Shown in pieces: positions 16,665 through 25,274 of a stretch of DNA of 30,082 nt (within the stretch, counting starts at the first letter, position 1; the number at the start of each line of letters is the position of its first letter). Made by a program: the position numbers and the translations under genes. Below the pieces are notes generated by a model that worked only from the letters and a program-made list of their open reading frames with translations, did no database searches and was not told the DNA's origin. This DNA is from Sulfuricella sp. (GTDB taxonomy: Bacteria; Pseudomonadota; Gammaproteobacteria; Burkholderiales; Sulfuricellaceae), in assembly GCA_019911785.1 (NCBI GenBank), contig JAIOJM010000198.1, positions 1-30,082 of the forward strand, read 5' to 3'.

Positions 16665-17477
16665 ATGCCTCAACACTATGAAAATTTTCCGGTGGCATCC
16701 GTCTTGCTTCCAAAACGGCTGCGCCGCCCGGTTGGCGTCATTTACGCCTTCGCCCGTGCGGCTGACGATTTCGCCGATGAGGGCGATCTCGCCGATGAGG
16801 CGCGACTGGCTCTGCTCGGCGGCTTTCGTGCCGAACTGGACAAGATCGGAGCCGGCCTGCCGCCAGCAACTCCGCTGTTCCACGAGATGAAAGGGATCAT
16901 CGACCGCCATCGCCTGCCGTTGCAACCTTTTTACGACCTGCTCGACGCCTTTTCCCAAGATGTCATTAAAAAACGCTATGCCCATTTCGCCGAGGTGATG
17001 GATTACTGCCAGCGCTCCGCCAATCCGGTCGGCCTGTTGTTGCTCCACCTATACGGCGCAGCGACGGAACGCAACATCAGCTACTCGAACGCGATTTGCT
17101 CCAGTTTGCAGTTGATCAACTTCCTCCAGGATATCGCCATCGACTACCACGACAAAAACAGGATTTACCTGCCGCAGGATGAACTGGCAAAATACCGCAT
17201 CACTGAAGCGCAAATCGCGCGCGGCAACACCCTCGGCCTGTGGAAGCCCTTCATGCAGTTCCAGATCGAGCGCACGCGCAAACTGCTGCAGGCGGGTGCG
17301 CCGCTCGGCAGCGTACTGCGCGGCAGGATCGGCCTGGAAATGCGCATGATCATCATGGGCGGCGAAACCATCCTGCGTAAGCTGCACAAATCCGGCGGCG
17401 ACATCTTCAATGACCGTCCGCTGATCAAGCCCGGCGACTGGATATTCATGCTTTACCGGGCTCTGCGAAAAAAATGA
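16665..17477 (+). CDS. hpnC: Hydroxysqualene synthase HpnC
   Basis: This 270-residue protein belongs to the squalene/phytoene synthase fold. It carries the first aspartate-rich motif ADDFADE at 33-39 and a variant second motif QDIAID at 155-160, the latter typical of HpnC rather than HpnD. In the three-enzyme bacterial route HpnD makes presqualene diphosphate from two farnesyl diphosphates, HpnC converts it to hydroxysqualene, and HpnE reduces that to squalene, the precursor of hopanoids. The N-terminus HYENFPVASVLLPKRLR is characteristic. The ATG at 16665 has no clear ribosome binding site. It overlaps hpnD by 4 bases (ATGA). No squalene-hopene cyclase is in the window. Confidence 0.93.
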   Translation: MPQHYENFPVASVLLPKRLRRPVGVIYAFARAADDFADEGDLADEARLALLGGFRAELDKIGAGLPPATPLFHEMKGIIDRHRLPLQPFYDLLDAFSQDVIKKRYAHFAEVMDYCQRSANPVGLLLLHLYGAATERNISYSNAICSSLQLINFLQDIAIDYHDKNRIYLPQDELAKYRITEAQIARGNTLGLWKPFMQFQIERTRKLLQAGAPLGSVLRGRIGLEMRMIIMGGETILRKLHKSGGDIFNDRPLIKPGDWIFMLYRALRKK

Positions 17478-18322
17478 AAGAAAACGCCTTGACGCCTGAC
17501 CAATACTGCCAGGAACGGGCCGCAAAAAGCGGCTCCAGCTTTTATTACAGCTTCCTTTTCCTGCCGCCGCTCAGGCGCCGGGCGATCACCGCCCTGTATG
17601 CCTTCTGCCGCGAAGTGGACGATGTCGCCGACGAATGCCACGACGTGGCCATCGCCCGCGCCAAGCTCGCCTGGTGGCGCAACGAAGTCTCCAACATCTT
17701 CGCCGGCCGCCCCGAGCACCCCGTGGGGCAGGCCCTGGCACCGCTGGTTCGCGAGTTCGGCCTGCCCGCCGCAGAGTTCGATGAGATCATCGCCGGCATG
17801 GAAATGGACCTGACCCGGAACCGCTATGCCGATTTCGACCAGCTCCAGCTTTACTGCCACCGCGTGGCGGGCGTGGTGGGACTGCTTTCCGCGCGCATTT
17901 TCGGCTACCGGGATGCGCGCACCGAAGCCTACGCCCACGACCTCGGGCTGGCTTTCCAGCTCACCAACATCATCCGCGATGTCGGCGAGGATGCCCGACG
18001 CAACCGCATCTACCTGCCGCTGGACGAACTGGCCCGCTTCGGCGTCAGCGAAGCCGACATTCTGCATGGCCGGGAAACCGAAAATTTCGTCCGGCTGATG
18101 GCGTTCCAGGCCGAGCGGGCAAACCGTTACTACGCCCAGGCGTTCGCCGAGTTGCCCGCAGCGGATCGCAAGAACCAGCGCACCGGCCTGATCATGGCAG
18201 CGATTTACCATGCCGTGCTGGACGAGGTCAGGCAAGACGGCTACCACGTCCTGAATCAGCGCATCTCGCTGACGCCGCTGCGCAAACTGTGGATTGCGTG
18301 CAGGACCTGGCTCAAGGAATGA
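17474..18322 (+). CDS. hpnD: Presqualene diphosphate synthase HpnD
   Basis: The 282-residue enzyme condenses two farnesyl diphosphates head to head into presqualene diphosphate. Both Mg-diphosphate motifs are intact: DDVADE at 49-54 and NIIRDVGEDA at 165-174. The substrate-side sequence NRIYLPLDEL follows the second motif. The ATG overlaps the hpnC stop in an ATGA, so translation is probably coupled. The next gene, hpnE, is 124 bases away across a palindromic repeat instead of being directly coupled. Confidence 0.94.
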   Translation: MKENALTPDQYCQERAAKSGSSFYYSFLFLPPLRRRAITALYAFCREVDDVADECHDVAIARAKLAWWRNEVSNIFAGRPEHPVGQALAPLVREFGLPAAEFDEIIAGMEMDLTRNRYADFDQLQLYCHRVAGVVGLLSARIFGYRDARTEAYAHDLGLAFQLTNIIRDVGEDARRNRIYLPLDELARFGVSEADILHGRETENFVRLMAFQAERANRYYAQAFAELPAADRKNQRTGLIMAAIYHAVLDEVRQDGYHVLNQRISLTPLRKLWIACRTWLKE

Positions 18323-18354
18323 GCCCGGATTATCCATTAGAGCCCAAACACCGC

Positions 18355-18418
18355 TGTGGGAGCGGCGCCCTCGCCGCGATTTGCGACTGCATTCGCGCCG
18401 GGGGCGGCGCTCCTACAT
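18355..18418. repeat. REPIN-like pair of inverted palindromic repeats
   Basis: Two 24-bp arms, 18356-18379 (beginning GTGGGAGCGGCG) and 18393-18416 (ending GGCGCTCCTAC), are inverted relative to each other with 20 of 24 matches and a 13-nt spacer. Each arm also has its own short GC-rich hairpin. Two of the mismatches are compensatory within an arm. The GTRGGAGCGG start and hairpin-in-hairpin design are those of REP doublets (REPINs) spread by RAYT transposases in other proteobacteria. Confidence 0.75.
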
Positions 18419-18446
18419 ACATGCGCATTCCATTGGACACCCCCGG

Positions 18447-19736
18447 ATGAGAGTCGCGGTCATCGGTGCCGGCTACGCCGGCCTGGCAGCGGCGGTGGAG
18501 CTGGCCGCGCAGGGAATATCCGCCACCGTCTTCGAGGCTGCCAGGGAATTGGGCGGGCGTGCACGGCGGGTGGATTACCGCAGCATGGCGCTGGACAACG
18601 GCCAGCACATTCTCCTCGGCGCCTACCGCGAAACTCTGCGCCTGATGCGCATGACCGGCGCCGATCCTGCCGAGTTGCTGCTGCGACTGCCCCTGCAACT
18701 GGTCATTCCCGGCCGCTTCCGCCTGCAGGCAGCGCCGCTGCCGGCACCGCTACACTTGGCATTCGGCCTGCTTGCGGCGCGCGGCCTGACCTGGGGCGAA
18801 CGCCTCTCCGCCGTGCGCTTCATGAGCGAAATGCAGCGCCGGAATTTCCGCCTCGGCGACGACATCGGCGCCGGCAAGATGCTTGCGATGCATGGCCAGA
18901 CCGGCAATCTGCGCCGCTATTTATGGGAGCCACTCTGCATCGCCGCGCTGAATACCCCGCTCGATGTCGCCTCGGCCCAGATCTTCCTCAATGTCCTGCG
19001 CGACAGCCTGGCCGGCAGCCGGGCAGACAGCGACATGCTGCTGCCGCTGACAAATCTGACGCATCTGTTCCCGGAACACGCGGCCGCATTCATCGAGAGC
19101 CGCGGCGGCGAAATCATCCATTCCCAAACTGTGCTGGCAGTCAAAGCCGAGGCTGCCGGCTTCTCCCTCGAAATGCGAGCAGGGTCGGAGAAGTTCGACC
19201 AGGTCATTTGCGCGGTGCCGCCACAGCGCCTGGCCGCTTTGACCTCCGACCTGCCTGAACTGGCGGAAGCAAGAACGCAGGTTGGCCGCTTCGGTTACCA
19301 GCCGATCTACAGCGTGTTCCTGCAATATCCCGCCGCAACCCGCCTGCCCCGGCCGATGATCGGCCTGTATGGCGGCTTCACGCAATGGGTGTTCGACCGC
19401 GGCCGGCTAAACCACGAAACCGGTCTGCTGTGCGCCGTAATCAGCGCGGAAGGGTTGCACCAGGCACTTGATCACGATGAACTGGCACAGCGGGTAGATG
19501 ACGAACTGCGTGCGGCCCTTCCCGACCTGCCGCAACCTCTGTGGCACAAGGTGATTGCGGAAAAACGCGCCAGCTTTGCCTGTAGCCCGGGCCTTGAGCG
19601 CCCCGGCCAAGCCACGCCGCTGCCGAATTTCTACCTCGCCGGCGACTACACCGCCGGCGATTACCCCGCCACTCTCGAAAGCGCGGTACGAAGTGGGATA
19701 AAAGCCGCCAATTTGATTCTAAGTGGCTGTATGTAA
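18447..19736 (+). CDS. hpnE: Hydroxysqualene dehydroxylase HpnE
   Basis: This 429-residue flavoprotein is of the amine-oxidase/phytoene-desaturase class. In the bacterial squalene pathway HpnE performs the last step, reducing hydroxysqualene to squalene. The N-terminal dinucleotide-binding fold is clear (VAVIGAGYAGLAAAVELAAQG, residues 3-23), followed by ARELGGRARR. The C-terminal FAD-binding segment FYLAGDYTAGDYPATLESAVRSG ends the protein. The ATG at 18447 is chosen because the fold begins there; the upstream open frame is only the REPIN repeat. It lies 124 bases after hpnD. Confidence 0.92.
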   Translation: MRVAVIGAGYAGLAAAVELAAQGISATVFEAARELGGRARRVDYRSMALDNGQHILLGAYRETLRLMRMTGADPAELLLRLPLQLVIPGRFRLQAAPLPAPLHLAFGLLAARGLTWGERLSAVRFMSEMQRRNFRLGDDIGAGKMLAMHGQTGNLRRYLWEPLCIAALNTPLDVASAQIFLNVLRDSLAGSRADSDMLLPLTNLTHLFPEHAAAFIESRGGEIIHSQTVLAVKAEAAGFSLEMRAGSEKFDQVICAVPPQRLAALTSDLPELAEARTQVGRFGYQPIYSVFLQYPAATRLPRPMIGLYGGFTQWVFDRGRLNHETGLLCAVISAEGLHQALDHDELAQRVDDELRAALPDLPQPLWHKVIAEKRASFACSPGLERPGQATPLPNFYLAGDYTAGDYPATLESAVRSGIKAANLILSGCM

Positions 19737-19948
19737 GCTCCGTAACCATCTACGATCTCCAAAAACTTTTGAGCGCCTGAGACCCCGCGTTGGCGCGGGG
19801 CGGTGTTGTCCGCGCCGGCATTTCACCCCCTCCCCGCCAGTCAGAACTGGACAAACCGGTCCTTTTTGCTATTTTTAAATTGGCGGTCTTGCCCATACAA
19901 ACCGGAAGGATAAGGCCCTGACTGAGATATTTGCGGGAAGGGCAGGAT
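19737..19948. other. Intergenic region between hpnE and the DUF2339 gene
   Basis: The only structure noted is a perfect 7-bp hairpin CCCCGCG-TTGG-CGCGGGG (19783-19800) about 45 bases after hpnE. It lacks a T-run, so it is at best a weak or rho-assisted terminator of the hpn operon. A promoter for the next gene is expected but none was clear. Confidence 0.35.
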
Positions 19949-22900
19949 ATGGAGCTTCTTGGGTTTATCGGGCTGTTCTATGTCGTCCTCCTCCTGGTGC
20001 TGCCATTTCTCGTCTGGAGTATTTTCCGGCGCCTCAAGAAAATCGAGCGAATCCTGAAGATTGCTCCGGAGTTCGGCCAAAATGCGGCTGACACCGCGGA
20101 GCTGCTTGAGCGCGTAGAAAGGCTGGAACGGCTGATCGAGCCTGAAGGCGCGGAGCTTGTCACTGAACCGGCTTTCCCGCCGCCTTCCGTTACCTGGAAG
20201 GCTGAGGCGGCGCCAGCCGCCCCGCCCGTCTCCGTTCCCGCGGCCCCAGAAGCGGCCTCGTTCCTTGCCGTTCCGGCCCACGAAGCCGAAGCCCCTGCGC
20301 CGGCTGCCCCTGTGCCTTCGCCTATGCCCGAGTTGCTGGAGCCAGCCCCTCTCCTGACGGCACCCGCCGAAACCCAGCCCATCGAACAACCCGAAACGGT
20401 GCGCAAGCCTGTATCCCAAGAGGAATGGGAAGAACTGGTCGGCGGCAGTTGGCTCAACAAGCTGGGCGTGGTGGTGCTGGTGATCGGGCTCGCCCTGTTC
20501 CTGGGCTATTCGCTCAAGTACTTCGGCCCTGCCGGGCGGGTCGCCATCGGCCTTGCCGCGAGCTTCGCCATGCTGTTCGCGGGCATGCTGCTCGAGCGAA
20601 TCACCGCCTACATGCTTTATGCCCGCGGACTGATCGGCGGCGGATGGGCGGCGCTGTATTTCACCACTTACGCCATGCACGGCCTGGAAGCCGCGCGCAT
20701 CGTCGCCGATCCGCTGCTGGGAATCATCCTGCTCGGCGTAGTGGCAGTCGGGATGATTGTCCACTCCCTGCGTTACCGCTCGGAAGTGGTGACCGGGATG
20801 GCCTATTTCGTGGCCTTCTTCACCTTGGCAATCAGCCCGGTGTCCGGTTTTTCGGTGTTCGCCATGGCGCCGCTCGCCGCCTCGCTGCTGGTGGTGGCCT
20901 ACCGGTTTTCCTGGGCTGCCATGACGGTGGGAGGCCTCATCGCCACCTACGGCATCTACTTCCTGTTTTCCGGCATCGGGTTCCCGGCCTCCCCATTCAA
21001 GGGCGATTTCACCAGCGGCCAGGCAACGCTTGCGGTTTACTGGCTGCTGTTCGAGGTCTTCGACCTGCTCGACATACGCAAGCACCCTCACGAGGACAGC
21101 GTGGCGCGCGCAATCCTGCCTCTCAATGCCGGCGGCTTCGTCGGGGTTTCCCTCCTGCACTGGATGGCGGCGGGGCGCACCGACCTGCATGTGCTGTTCG
21201 CCGCCTCCGCGCTGGCCTATCTCGTCAGCGCCCTGTTGCGCGCCAGGATTCAAGCCCCGTCTTCTTTCAGCGAAAGTTCCGGCACCGCCGAGCGCGTGTC
21301 GGCAGGCAGTTACGAGGGCGCCGTGACCGTTGCCGCCGCGTTGGCTGCATTCGCCATATTCCATCGTTTCTCCGGGCTGGAAATCAGCGTTCTTCTGCTG
21401 TTGGAGGGAGAGGCTCTGTTTCTCGCCGGACTGGCCCTGCGCCAGCCCTACCTGCGCCTGCTGGGGGCAGTTATTTTCGCAGTTACATTGGACAAACTCG
21501 GCTGGGAGGCCCTAAGCCAATCGGGGCACAAGACCGTCGCCGGAGTCGAGCTTCACGCCTGGACGCCCGTTGCACTGCTGACGGCGGCGTTGCTGTACCT
21601 GAATCGGGGACTGTTTCACCCCAATCGGGAGCCGCGATTGCTGGTGCCGGAGAAGATCTATAGTTTCGCTGCCACCGGCGTCCTGCTGGTGGTGCTGGCT
21701 GCGGAACTGCAGCAGGAATACCTCGGCATCGGCTGTTTGATCCTGGCAGTGCCGCTGTTCGAACTCGGCCTGCACCGGCGTTTCGCCGAACTGCGCTTCC
21801 AGGCTTATGGAGTAGGCACTCTGGCGCTTGCCTTTCTGGCAGGCATCAGCATCCTCGGCGCTGGAGCCAGTACGGCCGGTTCCCCCTGGCTCACGCTCGG
21901 CCTGGCGACAATTCTTACCTACGCAACTGCGGTGCGCGCTTTCCGTCTAGCCCCCGAACGCCTCCCGGAAGACGAGCGTCTGGTGGTGCGCGATCTCAGC
22001 CTTGCAGCAGGCACCACCCTGCTTGCCGCACTGCTGTGGAGAGTGCTGCCGGCGCAACTGGTGGCGGCGGGTTGGGGGATAGAGGCACTACTGCTGATCG
22101 AAGTGGGTTTCCTGCTGCCGCTGCGGTATCTACGGATGCTAGGGAACTTGGTGCTGGCGCTGGCTTTTGGTCGCTTGTTCATGGCCAATTTCACCCTCAC
22201 CGGCGAAACTGCCGGCGTTTCGCATCGCATCCTCACGGTGATGCCGTTCATCTTCCTGTTCCATTTCCTTTCCGGCCGCTTGCGCGTGGGAGCGGGCAGG
22301 ATGGCTTGGGAAAATGGCCTCGGTCGCCTGTATTTTTATGCCCCTGCCCTGCTCGCGGCGGTTCTTATCCGCTTCGAGTTTGGCCGCACGCTGGCAGTGG
22401 TCGGCTGGGCAATCCTGGGGCTGGCCCTGCTCTATTTCGGGCTGCGCCAGAACAGCCGCGATCTGCGCTGGCAGAGCTATGTGCTGGCGGCGGCGACATT
22501 TTTCCGCTGCTGGGCGACGAACTTCACCATTCCCGAAAGCCTGGCGGGACTGTCCATCAGACTTTTCACCGGCGCAGTAGTAATCGCGAGCCTGTATGCC
22601 GCCCAGTTTATCTCGCCGCGCCACCCGGAAGAGGTGCAACTGGCCGGGCAGGGGCTCAAGCGCTGGCTGGGCTGGATTGACCTCAATGCGCGCTCCGTCT
22701 TTGCGGTGCTAGCCTCGGTGCTGCTGGCGGCGCTTCTGTACTATGAAGTATCCGCGCGCTTCCTCACCATCGCCTGGGCGCTGGAGGGGGTAATACTGCT
22801 GGCGGTCGGCTTCCCGGCCCGCGAACGCATTTTGCGCCTGTCTGGGCTGGTGCTGCTGCTGGCGTGCATCGTCAAGGTCTTCGCCTACGATTTGCGCGAA

Positions 22901-23008
22901 CTGGAAACCCTGTTCAGGATATTGTCCTTCATCGTTCTGGGCCTGTTGCTGCTGGGCGTATCGCTGATCTATACCCGCTACAAGGATCAACTCAGGCGTT
23001 ATTTTTAG
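19949..23008 (+). CDS. DUF2339 giant polytopic membrane protein
   Basis: The 1019-residue protein has one N-terminal membrane segment (residues 1-22). A short coiled-coil region follows (about 24-62, with heptad leucines in ELLERVERLERLIEP), then a Pro/Ala-rich linker (about 70-150), and from WEELVGGSWLNKLGVVVLVIG onward a very long array of roughly two dozen hydrophobic helices to the C-terminus. This is the layout of the DUF2339 family, whose function is not established. The ATG at 19949 is preferred to a TTG at 19931 because GAAGGG lies 6 bases before it. The gene is followed after 9 bases by an M48 metallopeptidase, so the two are probably co-expressed. Its position after the hopanoid-precursor genes is suggestive of an envelope role but proves nothing. 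Confidence 0.88.
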   Translation: MELLGFIGLFYVVLLLVLPFLVWSIFRRLKKIERILKIAPEFGQNAADTAELLERVERLERLIEPEGAELVTEPAFPPPSVTWKAEAAPAAPPVSVPAAPEAASFLAVPAHEAEAPAPAAPVPSPMPELLEPAPLLTAPAETQPIEQPETVRKPVSQEEWEELVGGSWLNKLGVVVLVIGLALFLGYSLKYFGPAGRVAIGLAASFAMLFAGMLLERITAYMLYARGLIGGGWAALYFTTYAMHGLEAARIVADPLLGIILLGVVAVGMIVHSLRYRSEVVTGMAYFVAFFTLAISPVSGFSVFAMAPLAASLLVVAYRFSWAAMTVGGLIATYGIYFLFSGIGFPASPFKGDFTSGQATLAVYWLLFEVFDLLDIRKHPHEDSVARAILPLNAGGFVGVSLLHWMAAGRTDLHVLFAASALAYLVSALLRARIQAPSSFSESSGTAERVSAGSYEGAVTVAAALAAFAIFHRFSGLEISVLLLLEGEALFLAGLALRQPYLRLLGAVIFAVTLDKLGWEALSQSGHKTVAGVELHAWTPVALLTAALLYLNRGLFHPNREPRLLVPEKIYSFAATGVLLVVLAAELQQEYLGIGCLILAVPLFELGLHRRFAELRFQAYGVGTLALAFLAGISILGAGASTAGSPWLTLGLATILTYATAVRAFRLAPERLPEDERLVVRDLSLAAGTTLLAALLWRVLPAQLVAAGWGIEALLLIEVGFLLPLRYLRMLGNLVLALAFGRLFMANFTLTGETAGVSHRILTVMPFIFLFHFLSGRLRVGAGRMAWENGLGRLYFYAPALLAAVLIRFEFGRTLAVVGWAILGLALLYFGLRQNSRDLRWQSYVLAAATFFRCWATNFTIPESLAGLSIRLFTGAVVIASLYAAQFISPRHPEEVQLAGQGLKRWLGWIDLNARSVFAVLASVLLAALLYYEVSARFLTIAWALEGVILLAVGFPARERILRLSGLVLLLACIVKVFAYDLRELETLFRILSFIVLGLLLLGVSLIYTRYKDQLRRYF

Positions 23009-23017
23009 GGACGAACC

Positions 23018-23947
23018 ATGAAAGACCGGATCGGGCTCATTCTCGCGCTCCTGCTGTTGCTGACGGGAGGCATTGCCACCTACCTGGGAGAACCCGGGCC
23101 GCAGCGGGTGGACCTCTCCTCGGTGATGGAAGTCTGGGGAGACGTCCTGCGGGATGCAGACCGTTTCGGGCTGCAGCTCACCCGGGCATCCGACCGGGAA
23201 GAAATGGAACTGGGCGAAAAGCTCTCAGGCGCAGCCCCCAGCTTCTGGAAGCCGGGGAATGAAGAGTGGGCATCCTATGTCGCGGCGGTGGGACAAACGC
23301 TCACGCCCCACGTCCGGCGCAAGGGTATCCGGTACCAGTTCCACGTGATCGAGTCCAGCGCCGTCAACGCCATGGCCCTGCCTGGCGGGCAGATTTACGT
23401 GACCACCGGGATGCTCCGCTTTCTGAAGACCGAGGCCGAGCTCGCCGCGATACTCGGCCACGAGATCGCCCACGTCGATCTCCGCCACTGCATCGAGCGT
23501 TTCCAGTACCAGATTGCCCTGAAGCGGGTGGGCATCGGCGACCTCGGTCAGCTGGCGGATATTGCCCGCCGGCTGGTATCGGTGGGCTACGACAAGTACC
23601 AGGAACTGGAAGCCGACGCTACGGGCGTGCGCCTCGGCATCCAGGCCGGGTACGACCCGGAAGCCGGGATTGAGGTGTTCCAGCGGCTCAAGCAGCTGCA
23701 TGGCGAGCCGGAACCGGCCAAGGCCAAGGACCCCCTCTCGGAAGTCATCCTGGCAGCGGAAGAGGCCATCGTCGCCTATCCCCGTTCCCATCCCATGTCC
23801 GCCGAGCGGGAGCGCCGGCTCAATGAACTGGTCGAGAAGAATCGGCGGCGGCTGGGCGGGCAAAGCTTTTATGTGGGTCGTTCCAACTACGAACAGAGAA
23901 TCCCTCGCAGCCAGAGCCATCGGCAGGCCGAAGAACGCCGCCTGTAA
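23018..23947 (+). CDS. M48-family zinc metallopeptidase
   Basis: The 309-residue protein has an N-terminal hydrophobic segment (residues 5-21, GLILALLLLLTGGIATY) serving as a signal or anchor, so the catalytic part should face the periplasm. The gluzincin motif HEIAH is at 148-152. The downstream ELEAD at 196-200 supplies the third zinc ligand, the standard M48 arrangement. AMALPGGQIYVTTGML just before it is the usual substrate-cleft strand. Relatives include BepA/LoiP-type outer-membrane quality-control proteases, but this one lacks a TPR domain and a lipobox. It follows the DUF2339 gene by 9 bases with GGGACG before the ATG. Its stop is one base from that of the convergent MFS gene. Confidence 0.9.
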   Translation: MKDRIGLILALLLLLTGGIATYLGEPGPQRVDLSSVMEVWGDVLRDADRFGLQLTRASDREEMELGEKLSGAAPSFWKPGNEEWASYVAAVGQTLTPHVRRKGIRYQFHVIESSAVNAMALPGGQIYVTTGMLRFLKTEAELAAILGHEIAHVDLRHCIERFQYQIALKRVGIGDLGQLADIARRLVSVGYDKYQELEADATGVRLGIQAGYDPEAGIEVFQRLKQLHGEPEPAKAKDPLSEVILAAEEAIVAYPRSHPMSAERERRLNELVEKNRRRLGGQSFYVGRSNYEQRIPRSQSHRQAEERRL

Positions 23948-23948
23948 T

Positions 23949-25274
23949 TCAATATCCAGATTCCGGATCGTAAGAGGGAGAAAATGCCGCTGCCCGCCCC
24001 CGCTCCGCATCCACCCCGATCAGTATCAGCAGCCCGACCAGGAAATAGCTGCCGGTAATCAGGATCGCCAGGCGGTGGTCGCCGCGGGAAATCCAGCTCA
24101 CCAGACCGTAGGTAACGGGCCCGAGAATCGAGGAAAGCTTCACCGCCAGTCCCCACAGGCCGAAGAATTCGGCGCTGCGAGCGGGCGGGCTCAGGTATCC
24201 GACCAGGGCGCGGCCTGCCGACTGTGAGGATCCCAGGCACAGGCCGGCGATGTTGGCGGCTAGCCAGAATTTGGCGTGCGTGTCGGCGACGTAGGAAATG
24301 CCGATCATCAGCATCCAGCCGAACAGGGTCAGGGCGATGGTGCGGACATGCCCGAGCCGGTCCTGCAGGTGGCCGAAGGCGAAGGCGCCGGCCGCGGCGG
24401 TAATATTGACCAGCAGCACCAGCAGCAGGGTTTCCCGGGTGCCGAAGTGCATCGCCTGCTGGGCGTAGATGGCGGCGAGGGCGATCACCGCCTGGATGCC
24501 CGCCTGATAGAACACCAGGCAAACCAGGAAACGGGCCAGATCGCGGTAGCGGTGGATATGCCGGAGAGTCTCCGCCAGCCGGGTGAAGGCTTCGCGCACC
24601 ACCCCGTTGCCGACGAGATGGGGCTGCGGGACGGCGCGCTCTTTCAGGATCAGGAAGGTCGGCAGGGCAGCCAGGACGAACAGCCCGGCGGTAATCAGCA
24701 TGGTGACCGGGACATACTGGGCCTCTACCTGCCCCCTTGCCTCGGCCCAGTCGACGTAGGCCAGCGAACAGCCCAGGGCGACCAGACCGCCGATGAAACC
24801 GATGCTCCACCCCCAGCCGGAGACTTTTCCCATGGCATCGCCTTTCGCCAGTTCCGGCAGAAAGGCCGCGATCAGGTTCTCGCCGGTGCCGAAAAAGAAA
24901 TTGCTGAGGATGATGAGCGACACCGCCAGGAACAGGTCGCCTTCTCCGACCAGGGCCAATGCGATGGTGAACAGCACGCAGCCGGCGGTGCTGGCCAGCA
25001 ACAGTCGTTTCTTGGCGGCATAGGCATCGGCATAGGCGCCCACCGCCGGCGCAGTGGCCATGATCAGGACATAGGACACCGCCAGCGCAAGGGACCAGAC
25101 GAAGGTGCCCCAATCCTTCCCCTCGGCCACCACCGCCACGAAGTAGGCATTGAAGATGGCGGTAATGACCACTGTGGTGTAGCCGGAATTGGCGAAGTCA
25201 TACATCGCCCAAGCCCAGATTTCGCGGGGGCGGACGTTCTCGGCCAGAACGCTTGAGCCTTCCTTGTCACTCAT
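23949..25274 (-). CDS. MFS transporter, UMF1/Atg22-like
   Basis: This 441-residue inner-membrane protein has about 12 transmembrane segments. It begins with the UMF1-type signature WAWAMYDFANSGYTTVVITAIFN (about residues 20-42), followed by the MFS loop GAYADAYAAKKRLL. UMF1 proteins are related to yeast Atg22 and their bacterial substrates are mostly unknown. Its ATG overlaps the stop of the aas gene by four bases (ATGA), so the two are translationally coupled. In enterobacteria aas is paired with lplT, an MFS-type lysophospholipid flippase from a different branch. By position this protein might do the same job, which is an inference. Confidence 0.85.
   Translation of the reverse strand: MSDKEGSSVLAENVRPREIWAWAMYDFANSGYTTVVITAIFNAYFVAVVAEGKDWGTFVWSLALAVSYVLIMATAPAVGAYADAYAAKKRLLLASTAGCVLFTIALALVGEGDLFLAVSLIILSNFFFGTGENLIAAFLPELAKGDAMGKVSGWGWSIGFIGGLVALGCSLAYVDWAEARGQVEAQYVPVTMLITAGLFVLAALPTFLILKERAVPQPHLVGNGVVREAFTRLAETLRHIHRYRDLARFLVCLVFYQAGIQAVIALAAIYAQQAMHFGTRETLLLVLLVNITAAAGAFAFGHLQDRLGHVRTIALTLFGWMLMIGISYVADTHAKFWLAANIAGLCLGSSQSAGRALVGYLSPPARSAEFFGLWGLAVKLSSILGPVTYGLVSWISRGDHRLAILITGSYFLVGLLILIGVDAERGRAAAFSPSYDPESGY

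Noticed and set aside
19841..21364. A 507-codon open frame antisense to the DUF2339 gene
   Set aside because: The product is rich in His, Gln, Gly and Arg, a shadow of the hydrophobic codons on the other strand. No start signal was seen.
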